From: Natronospirillum sp.
Lineage (GTDB): Bacteria > Pseudomonadota > Gammaproteobacteria > Pseudomonadales > Natronospirillaceae
Reading direction: 5' to 3'
Length of the DNA stretch: 33,497 nucleotides
Assembly (NCBI RefSeq): GCF_022565775.1
Contig: NZ_JAIUMC010000027.1
Span: 1 to 33,497, forward strand
Part shown: one piece after another, positions 8,308-17,338 of the stretch
Layout of the letters: every line of letters begins with the position of its first letter
Numbering within the stretch: position 1 is the stretch's first letter
Made by a program: the position numbers and the translations under genes
Notes under the pieces: model-generated
The model's input: the letters and a program-made list of their open reading frames with translations, nothing else
What the model was told of the DNA's origin: nothing
Databases searched by the model: none

Positions 8308-9225
8308 TCAGCCCATCATGGCGAGCAGTCGCGGCAGATAGAGCTCCAGATAGTGATCGGCCAGTAGCGCTGTAAACAGCCACAACAGATAGGTAATCGA
8401 AAAGCGGAACGTCGGCATGGCATGGCGCTCATCCCGATACAGTTTGCACGCCCAATGGATGAACCGGATGTTCAGCAGCATGGCCACGACCAGATAAAGA
8501 CGCCCGGCTTCCAGAATCAGGTAGGGCAACAGTGTCACTGCCGTCAGCAAAATGGTGTAAAGCAAAACAAACAACTTGGTATAGGCGACGCCGTGCGTCA
8601 CCGGCAACATGGGGATATTCGCCTTGGCGTAGTCTTCACGCCGATGGATGGCAAGCGCCCAGAAATGCGGTGGCGTCCAGGCAAAGATAATCAATACCAG
8701 CAGCAGCGCCATGGGTTCAATCTGGCCTGTTACCGCAGTCCATCCCAGCAGTGGCGGAGCTGCACCTGCCAGCCCGCCAATCACGATATTCTGTGGTGTG
8801 GCGCGCTTGAGAAATCCGGTGTAGATAAAGGCATAGCCCACCAGGGCTGCCAGGGTCAGCCACATGGTGAGCAGGTTGGTACTCCACCACAGAATCAGAC
8901 TGCCCGACAGGCTCAGTGCTGCCGCAAACCCGATACCCAGAGGCACGGACACGCGCCCGGTGGCCACCGGACGGCGCTGTGTGCGGGCCATCTTCTGATC
9001 TATCCGCTCGTCCATCAGGTGGTTGATGGCCGCCCCGGAGGCGGCCACCAGCGCAATACCCAGATTGCCGAACACCAGCACCTGGGGCGCAATCCAGCCG
9101 TCTGTCGCCAGAGCCATGCCGACCACCGCAGTGATCAGCATCAACAGCACGACTTTGGGCTTGCACATCTCCCACAGGTCGCGGGCCAGTGCTCCGCGCG
9201 TGGATCGGGCCACGCTATTGGTCAT
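8308..9225 (-). CDS. cyoE: Protohaem IX farnesyltransferase (haem O synthase)
   Basis: This UbiA-superfamily integral membrane prenyltransferase (305 aa, about nine helices) transfers a farnesyl group to haem B, making haem O for the oxidase. The first Asp-rich motif lies in [20 protein letters not shown], and the second conserved loop includes [28 protein letters not shown]. The start codon overlaps the end of ctaA by 11 bases, a sign of translational coupling. Together with CtaA it supplies haem A to CoxA. The name ctaB is equally valid for this context. It is the last gene of the minus-strand cox cluster. Confidence 0.95.
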   Translation of the reverse strand: MTNSVARSTRGALARDLWEMCKPKVVLLMLITAVVGMALATDGWIAPQVLVFGNLGIALVAASGAAINHLMDERIDQKMARTQRRPVATGRVSVPLGIGFAAALSLSGSLILWWSTNLLTMWLTLAALVGYAFIYTGFLKRATPQNIVIGGLAGAAPPLLGWTAVTGQIEPMALLLVLIIFAWTPPHFWALAIHRREDYAKANIPMLPVTHGVAYTKLFVLLYTILLTAVTLLPYLILEAGRLYLVVAMLLNIRFIHWACKLYRDERHAMPTFRFSITYLLWLFTALLADHYLELYLPRLLAMMG

Positions 9226-10231
9226 ACGATAACTCCCGGTACATTCGGTACATGATGGTGGTCAGCACCATAAGCAGTACCAGTGCCACACCATTGTGCG
9301 CCGTCGCAGCCCACAGGGGCAGCGCAAAATAGACATTAATGATACCGAGTGCAACCTGCACTGTCAGTGTTGCTATCAACAATTTGGCAAGCGATTGTAA
9401 ACCGGCGCGATGCACGCCCCACGCCAGCACCAGCATCAAGCCGGTGACGACCAGTGCGCCGACCCGGTGCACATAGTGAATTGCCGCGCGTGCCTCACCA
9501 TCCAGTTGCCCGCCCAGGTAGTTGGGCCCGACGCTCTGGAAGATATCGAAGCCCCGAACATAATCGAACGGCGGGAACCAGTAACCCTGACAGGTCGGGA
9601 AGTCGGGGCAGGCCAAAGCGGCATAGTTGGCGGAGGTCCATCCGCCCAGCGCGATCTGAATGATCAGTGCCACCATAGTGATGACTGCAAGGCGCATGGA
9701 CATGTATTTGGTATTGACCCAGCGCAGGCCGGGCTGCCAGCCGGAAAGGCGCAACGTCAGCAGCCAGAGCAGAGTCGCGGTCAGGAACCCTCCCAGCAGA
9801 TGTGCCGTGACCACCTGCGGCCAGAGCTTCAACGTTACGGTCCAGGCCCCGAAAGCGGCCTGAATGCAGATGATGATGCCGATGGCGATCGGCAGCTTGA
9901 TCGGCTGACCGGGTACGTTGCGATGGCGGAAGGTAATGTACCAGAGTCCCAGTACCATCAGTCCCAGAATGAAGGCAACATAACGGTGCAGCATTTCCGG
10001 CCAGATGATGTCGTGATCTACAGGAAACTCCGGCCAGGCCTGGTTGGCCAGCGAGATGGCCTCATCGGAAAGCGGTGCCCACAGATGGCCATAGCAGAAC
10101 GGCCAGTCGGGGCAGCCCAGCCCGGCGTCAACCAGACGGGTATAGGCACCAATGGTGACCACAAAATAACTGAAGATCACGGAGATCAGGGCCAGCATGT
10201 AGCCGGGGCGAGACAGGGCCTTTCGCAGCAT
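9215..10231 (-). CDS. ctaA: Haem A synthase CtaA (COX15 family)
   Basis: The 338-residue membrane protein oxidises haem O to haem A. Eight helices are suggested by hydrophobicity, and the conserved histidines sit in [34 protein letters not shown] and TAHNGVALV. Two cysteine pairs in extracytoplasmic loops, [12 protein letters not shown] and [13 protein letters not shown], are the type seen in many bacterial CtaA and may support haem transfer. The gene starts 13 bases after the upstream 177-residue gene and overlaps cyoE, so it is cotranscribed. A GAGG element lies about 10 bases before the ATG. Confidence 0.95.
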   Translation of the reverse strand: MLRKALSRPGYMLALISVIFSYFVVTIGAYTRLVDAGLGCPDWPFCYGHLWAPLSDEAISLANQAWPEFPVDHDIIWPEMLHRYVAFILGLMVLGLWYITFRHRNVPGQPIKLPIAIGIIICIQAAFGAWTVTLKLWPQVVTAHLLGGFLTATLLWLLTLRLSGWQPGLRWVNTKYMSMRLAVITMVALIIQIALGGWTSANYAALACPDFPTCQGYWFPPFDYVRGFDIFQSVGPNYLGGQLDGEARAAIHYVHRVGALVVTGLMLVLAWGVHRAGLQSLAKLLIATLTVQVALGIINVYFALPLWAATAHNGVALVLLMVLTTIMYRMYRELSYDQ

Positions 10232-10244
10232 GGGTACTACACCT

Positions 10245-10778
10245 CTAACCTATTGTTGAGCGGCTGAGCAATTTGTTCATGTCGTCCAGTACATCCTCAT
10301 AAGGGTTGTCGGAATCGAACTTCATCATGATGTTGCCGTTCGGATCGACAATGAACAACTGCAGGTCTTCGTCCATGGGCAGTGCCTGCAGATCACCCTG
10401 GCGCTCCTGGAGCCCCGGGAATGTTTCATTCAGACTGACCGGTTCGGGCGTCAGCAGCAAACGACTGACACGCGGACTTTCTCGTCCCAGTCGGATGTGG
10501 ACCTGCTGCACCCAGTAAAGCATTTCTTCGCAGTCACTGTCGCAGCCGTTCTGCGACACCGTCACCATCCACCAACTGCGCTCGAGGTCATCAACCCCCA
10601 AGTCAGTGATGTCCAGAGGCGGCATGATCAGCTCGCCCTTGTTGGTCGTCGTCTCCGGCTGAAGCCAGCCCGAATAGTAAAGGCCGGTAGACGCCAGTAT
10701 TACCAGCAATGGGGTAAGCAGCACAACCCAGAGTTGCACTGCCTTGTAACCGGGCTTGGGTGTCGCCTTTGCCATCAT
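10245..10778 (-). CDS. Single-pass membrane protein of the cox cluster, SCO-like fold suspected
   Basis: The 177-residue product has one N-terminal membrane helix (about 14-36, VQLWVVLLTPLLVILASTGLYY) and a periplasmic domain. The domain contains GCDSDCEEMLYWVQQVHIRLG, a CxxxC motif followed by a helix, and later LQLFIVDPNGNIMMKF. This is the thioredoxin/SCO-like pattern (CxxxC, then a strand with DPNG). Homologues sit between SURF1 and ctaA in Pseudomonas cox clusters with no firm role. I infer a function in copper delivery or thiol redox for CoxB. The start is an ATG pair (10778/10775) only 1 base after the SURF1 stop codon, so the genes are coupled. Confidence 0.8.
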   Translation of the reverse strand: MMAKATPKPGYKAVQLWVVLLTPLLVILASTGLYYSGWLQPETTTNKGELIMPPLDITDLGVDDLERSWWMVTVSQNGCDSDCEEMLYWVQQVHIRLGRESPRVSRLLLTPEPVSLNETFPGLQERQGDLQALPMDEDLQLFIVDPNGNIMMKFDSDNPYEDVLDDMNKLLSRSTIG

Positions 10779-10779
10779 G

Positions 10780-11487
10780 TCATGACCTCATGGTATTCGT
10801 ACGACCCCGCTTGATGCCCCAGGCCAGAAAACCCAGTACCAGAACTGACGCCAGACCGAACCACTGCACAGCATACCCGATATGGCGTTCCGGTGGCATG
10901 TTCACGGGATTCCAGATGTCTCTCAATACAGCATCATCCGGTGTCCGCAACTGGATCAGCGGAGTGCCGTCCCCCCAACGCTCATCGGGCACATCCGCCA
11001 GACTCTGCAGGCGCCACTGCCGAGGCGCCACTGCCTCGGCCTCCGCGGTCAGCCAGGGCGCTGCAGATCTCGGTCTGACTTCGCCTTGCATGGCCACCGG
11101 CTCCGCCAGACTGTCCAGGCCAGACACTGCCGGCAGTTCACGGCGCGACGCCAGGCCCTCTATCCACCCCAGGCCCAGCAGCAACGGTTCGTCAGTATCG
11201 CAAAGCGTTGCTGGCAAATAGACTTCATAGCCCACTCGGCCCTGCCAGGTTCTGTTGTCCAGATACCAAAGTTCGCCGCTCCAGTCGATGCAGGCCTCTA
11301 TTTGGAAGCCGGCCTCTGGCGCCACCCCGGAGATCCACTCGACAGCCTCATTTGTCCGACTTTCAAGCACCGCGAGCACCTGTTTTTTTTCTTCCGCCCT
11401 GTTAAGCTGCCACCACCCGAGTGACAGGGTTATGGGCAGAAAGAACAGTACGAAAGCTGTCATGGCCAGACCCGGCTTAAACCGCAT
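10780..11487 (-). CDS. SURF1 family cytochrome oxidase assembly protein
   Basis: The 235-residue product has the SURF1 plan: an N-terminal helix (about 8-25) followed by GWWQLNRAEEKK, a periplasmic domain, and a C-terminal helix preceded by HIGYAVQWFGLASVLVLGFLAWGIKR, the clearest family signature. SURF1 helps insert haem A into the oxidase catalytic subunit. The ATG at 11487 has AGGG 8 bases upstream. Its start is only 14 bases from the start of the divergent DUF2909 gene, so any promoter of this transcript must overlap that gene or lie beyond it. Confidence 0.9.
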   Translation of the reverse strand: MRFKPGLAMTAFVLFFLPITLSLGWWQLNRAEEKKQVLAVLESRTNEAVEWISGVAPEAGFQIEACIDWSGELWYLDNRTWQGRVGYEVYLPATLCDTDEPLLLGLGWIEGLASRRELPAVSGLDSLAEPVAMQGEVRPRSAAPWLTAEAEAVAPRQWRLQSLADVPDERWGDGTPLIQLRTPDDAVLRDIWNPVNMPPERHIGYAVQWFGLASVLVLGFLAWGIKRGRTNTMRS

Positions 11488-11501
11488 AACGGAGACCCTG
11501 T

Positions 11502-11711
11502 ATGTTCAAGCTATTGCTGGCTGTTCTGTTACTGGCCATGGTTGGAGCCCTGGCAACGTCGGCGCGTCATCTATGGCGGGAAGATGGGGCAAAGACACTT
11601 TACTGGCTCTGGTGGCGAGTGGGTCTTGCTGTCGCCCTGCTGGTGGTGCTGGTGGCCGGCATCCTTACCGGCCAGCTCGATGTGCAGGCGCCCTGGTCGG
11701 GCACCTACTGA
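11502..11711 (+). CDS. DUF2909 family twin-transmembrane small protein
   Basis: The 69-residue product has two hydrophobic helices (about 2-18 and 39-60) linked by a charged loop (SARHLWREDGAKTLYWLWWR). It ends in QLDVQAPWSGTY. This is the DUF2909 pattern, found with cytochrome oxidase genes in many gammaproteobacteria. GGAG at 11491-11494 precedes the ATG by 7 bases. It is the only plus-strand gene inside the cox cluster and lies between coxC and SURF1, opposite to both. No biochemical function is established, and a role in oxidase assembly is only a guess from context. Confidence 0.85.
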   Translation: MFKLLLAVLLLAMVGALATSARHLWREDGAKTLYWLWWRVGLAVALLVVLVAGILTGQLDVQAPWSGTY

Positions 11712-11738
11712 TAGAGAGGTCCCTGCCTGTGGTCTGTA

Positions 11739-12638
11739 TCAGAAGATATAGACCACGAAAAACAGCAGCACCCAGATAACATCCACAAAGTGCCAGTACC
11801 AGGCGCCCGCCTCGAAACCGAAGTGATCCGGCCCGGTAAAGTGCCCCTTCAGTACCCTGAAATAAAGCGCAATCAGAATGATGGTGCCCATGATCACGTG
11901 GATGCCATGGAACCCGGTCAGAATAAAGAAGGTTGATCCGTAAATTCCGGAATCCAGTGTCAGGCCCAGATGCGCATAGGCTTCATAATATTCGTAGGCT
12001 TGGAAACCCAGGAATATTACGGCCAGAACAATGGTGGCCAGCAACCAGTTTTTCAGCCCGCTGCGGTGCTCCTTGCGCAGCGCATGGTGCGCGAAAGTCA
12101 GCGTCACACTCGAGGTAATCAGCAGTGTGGTGTTGATCAGCGGGATGGTCCAGTGCATGGCTTCCTGCGGACCGGGTACCGCCTCCGGATTCGGGTTGAC
12201 CAACAACGGCCAGGTATATTCAAACCCTTCATAGAGCATGCCGGTGGCCGCCTTGGCGCCTTCGCCGGCCATCCACTGCAGCTCGAAGAATCTTACATAG
12301 AACAGGCCACCGAAGAACGCCGCGAAGAACATGGCTTCGGAGACGATGAACCATTTCATGCACTGGCGATAACTGTCCTGCAACTGCTCGCTGTTCAGGC
12401 CCGCCATATGCTCGCGCGAGGTTTTGGTAAACCAGATCGTCAGGGTCGCGGCAAACAGGATCATGCCCAGAGAGAAGATCCAGACACCGGAGGTATTCTC
12501 CTGAATCCCGGCAACCTGCTGCAACCAACCGGCGCCACCCCAGGCCAGCAGAAACAGTGTAAAAGCCATCGCAATAGGGAGACGGCTTGATTCCGGAACA
12601 TAATAGGCTGGTGTCTTGTCATGGGTTGATGACGACAT
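11739..12638 (-). CDS. coxC: Cytochrome c oxidase subunit III
   Basis: The 299-residue product is the seven-helix subunit III of an aa3-type haem-copper oxidase. Recognisable stretches are WFIVSEAMFFAAFFGGLFYVRFFELQ, containing the conserved glutamate of helix III, then SSVTLTFAHHALR, GFHGIHVIMGTIIL and the C-terminal AGAWYWHFVDVIWVLLFFVVYIF. The start ATG overlaps the ctaG stop by one base (TGATG), so translation is coupled. After coxC the transcript meets the opposing DUF2909 gene. Confidence 0.96.
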   Translation of the reverse strand: MSSSTHDKTPAYYVPESSRLPIAMAFTLFLLAWGGAGWLQQVAGIQENTSGVWIFSLGMILFAATLTIWFTKTSREHMAGLNSEQLQDSYRQCMKWFIVSEAMFFAAFFGGLFYVRFFELQWMAGEGAKAATGMLYEGFEYTWPLLVNPNPEAVPGPQEAMHWTIPLINTTLLITSSVTLTFAHHALRKEHRSGLKNWLLATIVLAVIFLGFQAYEYYEAYAHLGLTLDSGIYGSTFFILTGFHGIHVIMGTIILIALYFRVLKGHFTGPDHFGFEAGAWYWHFVDVIWVLLFFVVYIF

Positions 12639-13207
12639 CAGTTGGTCTCCTTGATGTCAGCCCGGGCATATCCTGGCATGTTGAACAAAGAATAGGACAT
12701 GGCAATCGTTCTCACATCTTCAGGCAAACGCGGATCGACATAGAAAATCATCGGCATGTCGAGTGATTCGCCAGGCTCCAGAACGGTCTGTTCAAAACAG
12801 AAGCATTCTATCTTGTGGAAGTGTTCTGTCACCCGGTAAGGGCTGAGGCTCGGCACTGCCTGAACAGTACGCGTCTCGTCGCTGGTGTTGGTCACCCGAT
12901 AGTGAATCGTGTGCTGCTGGCCCGGATGCACCTGCACCCGGGTATCCAGCGCCCGGAATTCGAACGGCATGTCTGTCTGCATGCTGGCCATGAACTGGAC
13001 CCTGATATCCCGACTTTCATCGATCTCGGAAATCAGTTCAGTGGTCGGGCCCGTGGTGCGCCCGCCAATGCCGGTCACTTCACAGATCCAGTTGTACATG
13101 GGTACCAGACCAACAAAGACGAAGGCGACCATGGCAACGGACAACAAACCCAGTTGCGCCATTATTTTAATGTTCTTGGTATTGGACTTCTGCGCTGTGT
13201 CAGACAT
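12638..13207 (-). CDS. ctaG: Cytochrome c oxidase assembly protein CtaG (Cox11)
   Basis: The 189-residue protein inserts copper into the CuB site of subunit I. It has one N-terminal membrane helix (about 17-38, ending in LVPMYNWICEVTGIGG, a Cox11 signature) and a periplasmic immunoglobulin-like domain containing the copper-binding motif CFCF in KIECFCFEQTVLEPGE. The frame opens two codons earlier at an ATG (13213), but the ATG at 13207 stands about 8 bases from GAGG, which itself overlaps the coxA stop codon. I therefore chose 13207. Confidence 0.95.
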   Translation of the reverse strand: MSDTAQKSNTKNIKIMAQLGLLSVAMVAFVFVGLVPMYNWICEVTGIGGRTTGPTTELISEIDESRDIRVQFMASMQTDMPFEFRALDTRVQVHPGQQHTIHYRVTNTSDETRTVQAVPSLSPYRVTEHFHKIECFCFEQTVLEPGESLDMPMIFYVDPRLPEDVRTIAMSYSLFNMPGYARADIKETN

Positions 13208-13218
13208 GACCATTCACC

Positions 13219-14796
13219 TCACTTGATTTCCGGTGGTGTTTCAAATGTATGGTAGGGCAGGGGGCTCGGCAGATCCCACTCCAGACCTTCGGCACCTTCC
13301 CAGGGCTTGGCTTCGGCTTTCTTGCCGCCCATGACACATTTGATGACGATGAACATGAACAGCAACTGGCTCAGACCGAAGAGGAAAGCGCCCATGCTGG
13401 AAATCATGTTGAAATTGGCGAACTGCAGCGGGTAGTCGGGTATGCGACGCGGCATGCCCGCGAGACCGACAAAATGCTGCGGAAAGAACGCCACATTGAC
13501 GCCGACAAATGACATCCAGAAGTGCACCTTGGCCAGGCCCTCATGGAACATGTTTCCGGTCCACTTCGGCAGCCAGTAGTAGACACCCGCCATGATGGAG
13601 AACACGGCCCCGGGCACCAGCACATAATGGAAGTGCGCCACCACGAAATAGGTGTCGTGGTACTGATAGTCTACTGGCGCAATGGCAAGCATCAGACCGG
13701 AGAATCCGCCGATGGTGAACAGCACCACAAAGGCGATGGCGAACAGCATAGGCACTTCAAAGGTCATGGAGCCGCCGATCATGGTGGCCACCCAGTTGAA
13801 AACCTTCACCCCGGTCGGCACGGCAATGATCATGGTGGAGATCATGAAGAACAGCTGTGCCGCAAAGGGCATACCCACGGTAAACATGTGGTGCGCCCAC
13901 ACGAAGAATGACAGGATCGCGATGGCGGCTGTGGCATACACCATGGAGGCATATCCGAACAGCGGCTTGCGCGCGAAGGCCGGAATGATGGCGCTGATGA
14001 TACCGAAAGCCGGCAGGATCATGATATAGACTTCAGGATGCCCGAAGAACCAGAACAGATGCTGGAACAGCAGCGGACTGCCGCCACCGGCAGCGTTGAA
14101 AAAGGAGGTCTGCGCGGTGATGTCCAGCAGCATCATGGTGATCAGACCGGCCAGTACTGGCATGACCATAATCAGCAGGAAGGCAGTAATCAGCCAGGTC
14201 CAGACAAACAGCGGCATTTTCATCCACGTCATACCGGGTGCGCGCATGTTCCAGATGGTGACGATGATGTTGATCGCACCCATGATGGACGAAGCACCCA
14301 TGATGTGCATGGACAGGATGAAGAACACCGTCGAGGGTGGCCCGTAGGTCGTCGACAGGGGTGCATAGAAGGTCCAGCCGAAGTTGGGGCCACCGCCTTC
14401 CATGAACAGGGTGCTGACCAGAATCAGAAAGGCAAAGGGCAGAATCCAGAAGCTGAGGTTGTTCAGCCGCGGCAGCGCCATATCCGGCGCACCGATCATC
14501 AGCGGAATCATGTAGTTGGCCAGCCCGACAAAGGCCGGCATAACCGCACCGAATACCATGATCAGACCATGCATGGTGGTCATTTGGTTGAAGAACTCGG
14601 GCGCTACCAGGCTGAAACCGGGCTGGAACAACTCGGCCCGGATGACCATGGCAAAGGCACCCCCGAGCAGAAACATGGCAAAACTGAGCCACAGGTACAT
14701 CGCACCGATGTCCTTGTGGTTGGTGGTGACAACCCAGCGCCACAGGCCCTTGGCCGGACCATGATGTGCGTGATCATCATGAGGAATAGCAGTCAT
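13219..14796 (-). CDS. coxA: Cytochrome c oxidase subunit I, aa3 type (A1)
   Basis: The 525-residue catalytic subunit reduces O2 to water and pumps protons. The D-channel entry is seen in [30 protein letters not shown] carries the CuB histidine, the cross-linked tyrosine and the glutamate. [10 protein letters not shown] supplies two more CuB histidines, [10 protein letters not shown] the K-channel lysine, and [10 protein letters not shown] the haem a and a3 histidines. All are present, so this is an A1-family oxidase. A TTG one codon upstream is possible, but the ATG at 14796 has AAAGGAG at the right distance. It lies 15 bases after coxB. Confidence 0.97.
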   Translation of the reverse strand: MTAIPHDDHAHHGPAKGLWRWVVTTNHKDIGAMYLWLSFAMFLLGGAFAMVIRAELFQPGFSLVAPEFFNQMTTMHGLIMVFGAVMPAFVGLANYMIPLMIGAPDMALPRLNNLSFWILPFAFLILVSTLFMEGGGPNFGWTFYAPLSTTYGPPSTVFFILSMHIMGASSIMGAINIIVTIWNMRAPGMTWMKMPLFVWTWLITAFLLIMVMPVLAGLITMMLLDITAQTSFFNAAGGGSPLLFQHLFWFFGHPEVYIMILPAFGIISAIIPAFARKPLFGYASMVYATAAIAILSFFVWAHHMFTVGMPFAAQLFFMISTMIIAVPTGVKVFNWVATMIGGSMTFEVPMLFAIAFVVLFTIGGFSGLMLAIAPVDYQYHDTYFVVAHFHYVLVPGAVFSIMAGVYYWLPKWTGNMFHEGLAKVHFWMSFVGVNVAFFPQHFVGLAGMPRRIPDYPLQFANFNMISSMGAFLFGLSQLLFMFIVIKCVMGGKKAEAKPWEGAEGLEWDLPSPLPYHTFETPPEIK

Positions 14797-14811
14797 CAAA
14801 CGTCTCCTTTA

Positions 14812-15654
14812 CTACTGTCCGGCGGTGTTTAGGGTTTCAGAGCCGGCGGCAGCAGTGTCGCCACGCTGCTCAGCAAGCCACTGTTCGAATTCGTCCGGCT
14901 CGACCACTTCCACAACAATGGGCATGTAGGCGTGATCGCGGCCACACAACTCTGCACACATACCGCGGTAGGTACCGGTTTCCAGCACGGTGGTATGTGA
15001 TTCGTTGATGATGCCGGGAACTGCGTCCTTCTTGATGCCGAAGTCAGGCACCCACCAGGAGTGAATGACATCATTGGCGGTAATCAGGAACTTGACCGGT
15101 GTGTTGGCGGGAATTACCAACGGGTTGTCCACGTCCAGCAGATACCATTCGCTTTTTTCGGCTTCACCGCGGATTTCGAAACGCGGCGTAGACAGGGCAG
15201 AGAAGAACGAAACTTCATCGTCCGGTGAATCGGCGAGATAGGTGTACTGCCAGCGCCACTGATAGCCGTCAATTTTGACGGTGACGTCGGCATCCGGTGT
15301 GTCGTAAATCTTGGCCAGCGTCATGGTGGCGGGAATCGCCATCCCGATCAGTATGAACAGAGGTATAACAGTCCAGAGGACTTCCAGACGCGTGTTTTCA
15401 TGCCAGGTGGCAGGCTTGGCCCCTTTGGACTTGCGAAATTTGAACATGGCCCAGAACATGACACCGAAAACGAGGACACCAATGACGGTGACGATGTAGA
15501 GCATCATCATGTGAAGGTTGTAAATTTCGTGGCTGATTTCAGTGACACCCCGGGTCATGTTGGTTTCCCAACCGGCAAGGGCGCCGCTGCTGGCCAGTGA
15601 CAGAGCACTGAAGACCGCAGCCAGCAGGCTCAGGGGTCGCAGTCTTTTAAGCAT
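14812..15654 (-). CDS. coxB: Cytochrome c oxidase subunit II (CuA)
   Basis: The 280-residue precursor has a signal peptide (LSLLAAVFSALSLASSGALA), two membrane helices (about 45-70 and 90-112) and a periplasmic cupredoxin domain. The CuA ligands are in DVIHSWWVPDFG and the cluster CAELCGRDHAYMPIVV (two Cys, His, Met). A cytochrome c docking region with KIDGYQWRWQYTY is also present. No fused haem c domain is found, so soluble cytochromes such as the nearby c4 or c5 are likely donors. It is the first gene of the minus-strand cox operon, and GAGG lies 5 bases before the ATG. Confidence 0.97.
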   Translation of the reverse strand: MLKRLRPLSLLAAVFSALSLASSGALAGWETNMTRGVTEISHEIYNLHMMMLYIVTVIGVLVFGVMFWAMFKFRKSKGAKPATWHENTRLEVLWTVIPLFILIGMAIPATMTLAKIYDTPDADVTVKIDGYQWRWQYTYLADSPDDEVSFFSALSTPRFEIRGEAEKSEWYLLDVDNPLVIPANTPVKFLITANDVIHSWWVPDFGIKKDAVPGIINESHTTVLETGTYRGMCAELCGRDHAYMPIVVEVVEPDEFEQWLAEQRGDTAAAGSETLNTAGQ

Positions 15655-15695
15655 TTTTACCTCGGCTAGATACGGCTAAACGGGTCGACTATCGG

Positions 15696-15725
15696 TATTC
15701 AGTGCGGCTTAAGCCGTCTTTACAA
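15696..15725 (-). promoter_or_regulatory. Candidate cox operon promoter with a palindrome in its spacer
   Basis: On the minus strand TTGTAA (15725-15720) and TGAATA (15701-15696) are 18 bases apart and lie 42 bases or more upstream of coxB. The spacer contains a perfect 12-base palindrome, CGGCTTAAGCCG, at 15705-15716, placed where a repressor would block RNA polymerase. The hexamers are only fair matches to sigma-70, so this is a candidate and not a firm call. Confidence 0.4.
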
Positions 15726-15867
15726 TTGCAGGGCGGCCAGTCGTTTTCACAGAGACCTGCTCTGCCTGCAGACAGGGCGCCAATGCCCACCTTTCGCTCT
15801 CGACGCGGGAGTATATACGCGCGCGCCTCAATCTGACAGTCTTACGCGGGCCGCGAATACTGTAAAA

Positions 15868-15897
15868 TTGTCAAACAAAAGTCAATCGGCGTAGAGT
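15868..15897 (+). promoter_or_regulatory. Candidate promoter of the MATE transporter gene
   Basis: TTGTCA (15868-15873) and TAGAGT (15892-15897) are 18 bases apart and lie 37 bases upstream of the proposed TTG start. The match to sigma-70 is fair. The rest of the 279-base coxB/MATE spacer contains an alternating CG run (15812-15820) and no gene that I can see. Confidence 0.4.
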
Positions 15898-15933
15898 CCC
15901 GATATTCATCGAACTCTGTCAGGTTTTATCACG

Positions 15934-17256
15934 TTGCAGTCAAAATTGTCCTCGACACTGATCTGGCGAGTCTGGCATCTGGCCTGGCCGCTGATGCTGG
16001 CCAATGCCAGTGCACCCTTGCTGGGCCTGGTGGATACCGCACTGATGGGTCGCCAGCCTGACAGCCAGTATCTGGCCGCAGTGGCGCTCGGGGCCAACCT
16101 GTTCAGCATAGTGGCCTGGGGCTTCAATCTTCTGACCATGGCCACCAGCGGCAGTACCGCATGGATCTTCGGTGCCTCCGGTCTCGCCACAGCCGGCCAG
16201 TGGCTGCGACGTCTGGCGGGCTGGGTCGGACTGCTGGGCGTGAGCCTGATCGTGCTGTCGCCCTGGCTGATCGAGTGGGGCATCGGTTTTTATGCGCCAG
16301 AAGAATCCCTTGCCGATCATGTTCGCACCTATCTTGGCATCCGGGTCTGGAGTGCGCCTTTCGTGTTGCTCAACCTGCTGCTGGCGGGCTGGTTTATCGG
16401 CATCCAGCGCACCCGGGTCAACCTGATCGCGACATTGACCGCACAGCTTGTGAATATCCTGTTGAGTGTCTTTCTGGTACTGGGCCTTGGCCTGGGCCTG
16501 GAAGGCGTAGCAGCGGGTAGTGTCCTAGGAGACGCCTGTGCTTTTCTCGTGTACACAGGCTGTGCATGGAAAGTACTTGGATACACCAAAAGCCACAGCT
16601 TATCCACAGATCTGTCCACGCGGGTACCCAGTCTCAGTCACTATCTGGCGCTGGCCTTTCCGTTACTCATTCGGACCTTCACCCTACTGTTTGCCTTCAA
16701 CTGGTTCGCCAGACTCGGGCTGCAACTGGGTCAGGACGTGATTGCAGCCAATGCCGTCCTGTTGGCGTTTCTGCTGGTTATCTCCAGTATTCTGGATGGC
16801 TATGCCAATGCCGCCGAGGCGCTGGTCGGCCAGAGTGCCGGGGCGAGGCAAAGACAGGGGGTTCAGGCTGCCATCATCGTTACCGGGTGCTGGTCACTGG
16901 GCACCGCCCTGCTACTGACTCTGGCGTTTGCCCTGAGTCATCAGATGCTGATTGGCCTGCTCACCGATCTGGAACAGATTCGCTCACTCGCCGGTGCCTA
17001 TGCGATCTGGATGATCCTGATGCCTCTTTACACTTGGTGGGCTTATTGGCTGGATGGTGTCTTCATCGGTCTGCAGTGGGTCCGGGCGATGCGCAATGTG
17101 CTGCTGCTCAGTGTATTTGCCTTCTATCTGCCCCTGAGTCTGCTCATTCCGATCAGCAGCAACCATGTCATCTGGGCACTGTTTGCCGGCATGATGGCGT
17201 TGCGCAGCCTGATGATGGGTACCTTGGTCTGGCACCGCTGGCAAAGAATTACATAA
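15934..17256 (+). CDS. MATE family efflux transporter, DinF subfamily
   Basis: The 440-residue product has about twelve membrane helices in two related halves. The N-terminal signature WPLMLANASAPLLGLVDTALMGRQPDSQYLAAVALGANLFS is typical of DinF-type MATE antiporters, which expel organic cations or toxic compounds using H+ or Na+. The second half begins near FPLLIRTFTLLFAFNWFARLG. No ATG is available at the N terminus, and the frame begins with TTG at 15934 (AGG at 15921-15923), or possibly TTG at 15946. Gene order gives no substrate. A perfect DnaA-box nonamer occurs by chance or design at 16600-16608 inside this gene. Confidence 0.85.
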   Translation: MQSKLSSTLIWRVWHLAWPLMLANASAPLLGLVDTALMGRQPDSQYLAAVALGANLFSIVAWGFNLLTMATSGSTAWIFGASGLATAGQWLRRLAGWVGLLGVSLIVLSPWLIEWGIGFYAPEESLADHVRTYLGIRVWSAPFVLLNLLLAGWFIGIQRTRVNLIATLTAQLVNILLSVFLVLGLGLGLEGVAAGSVLGDACAFLVYTGCAWKVLGYTKSHSLSTDLSTRVPSLSHYLALAFPLLIRTFTLLFAFNWFARLGLQLGQDVIAANAVLLAFLLVISSILDGYANAAEALVGQSAGARQRQGVQAAIIVTGCWSLGTALLLTLAFALSHQMLIGLLTDLEQIRSLAGAYAIWMILMPLYTWWAYWLDGVFIGLQWVRAMRNVLLLSVFAFYLPLSLLIPISSNHVIWALFAGMMALRSLMMGTLVWHRWQRIT

Positions 17257-17271
17257 TTTAACCGACAGGTT

Positions 17272-17300
17272 AGGCAGCTATTTCAGACACCGGCTATAAT
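17272..17300 (+). promoter_or_regulatory. Candidate promoter of the 193-residue gene
   Basis: A perfect -10 hexamer TATAAT stands at 17295-17300, 38 bases before the ATG at 17339. No good -35 is present at 17-base spacing (AGGCAG at 17272-17277). TTAGGC at 17270-17275 is a little better but is 19 bases away. Confidence 0.4.
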
Positions 17301-17338
17301 TTCAGCGTCTTTCTCGCCTCTTACAGGGTGCACCCGGT

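Noticed and set aside
8422..9255. Open frame of 277 codons on the plus strand across cyoE
   Set aside because: It is full of Gln and His, mirrors the hydrophobic codons of cyoE, and resembles no family.
14038..14832. Open frame of 264 codons on the plus strand across coxA
   Set aside because: It is antisense to a highly conserved oxidase gene, with biased composition and no motif.
15812..15820. Alternating CG run between coxB and the MATE gene as a Z-DNA or regulatory site
   Set aside because: It is too short, and nothing else in the sequence ties it to a function.
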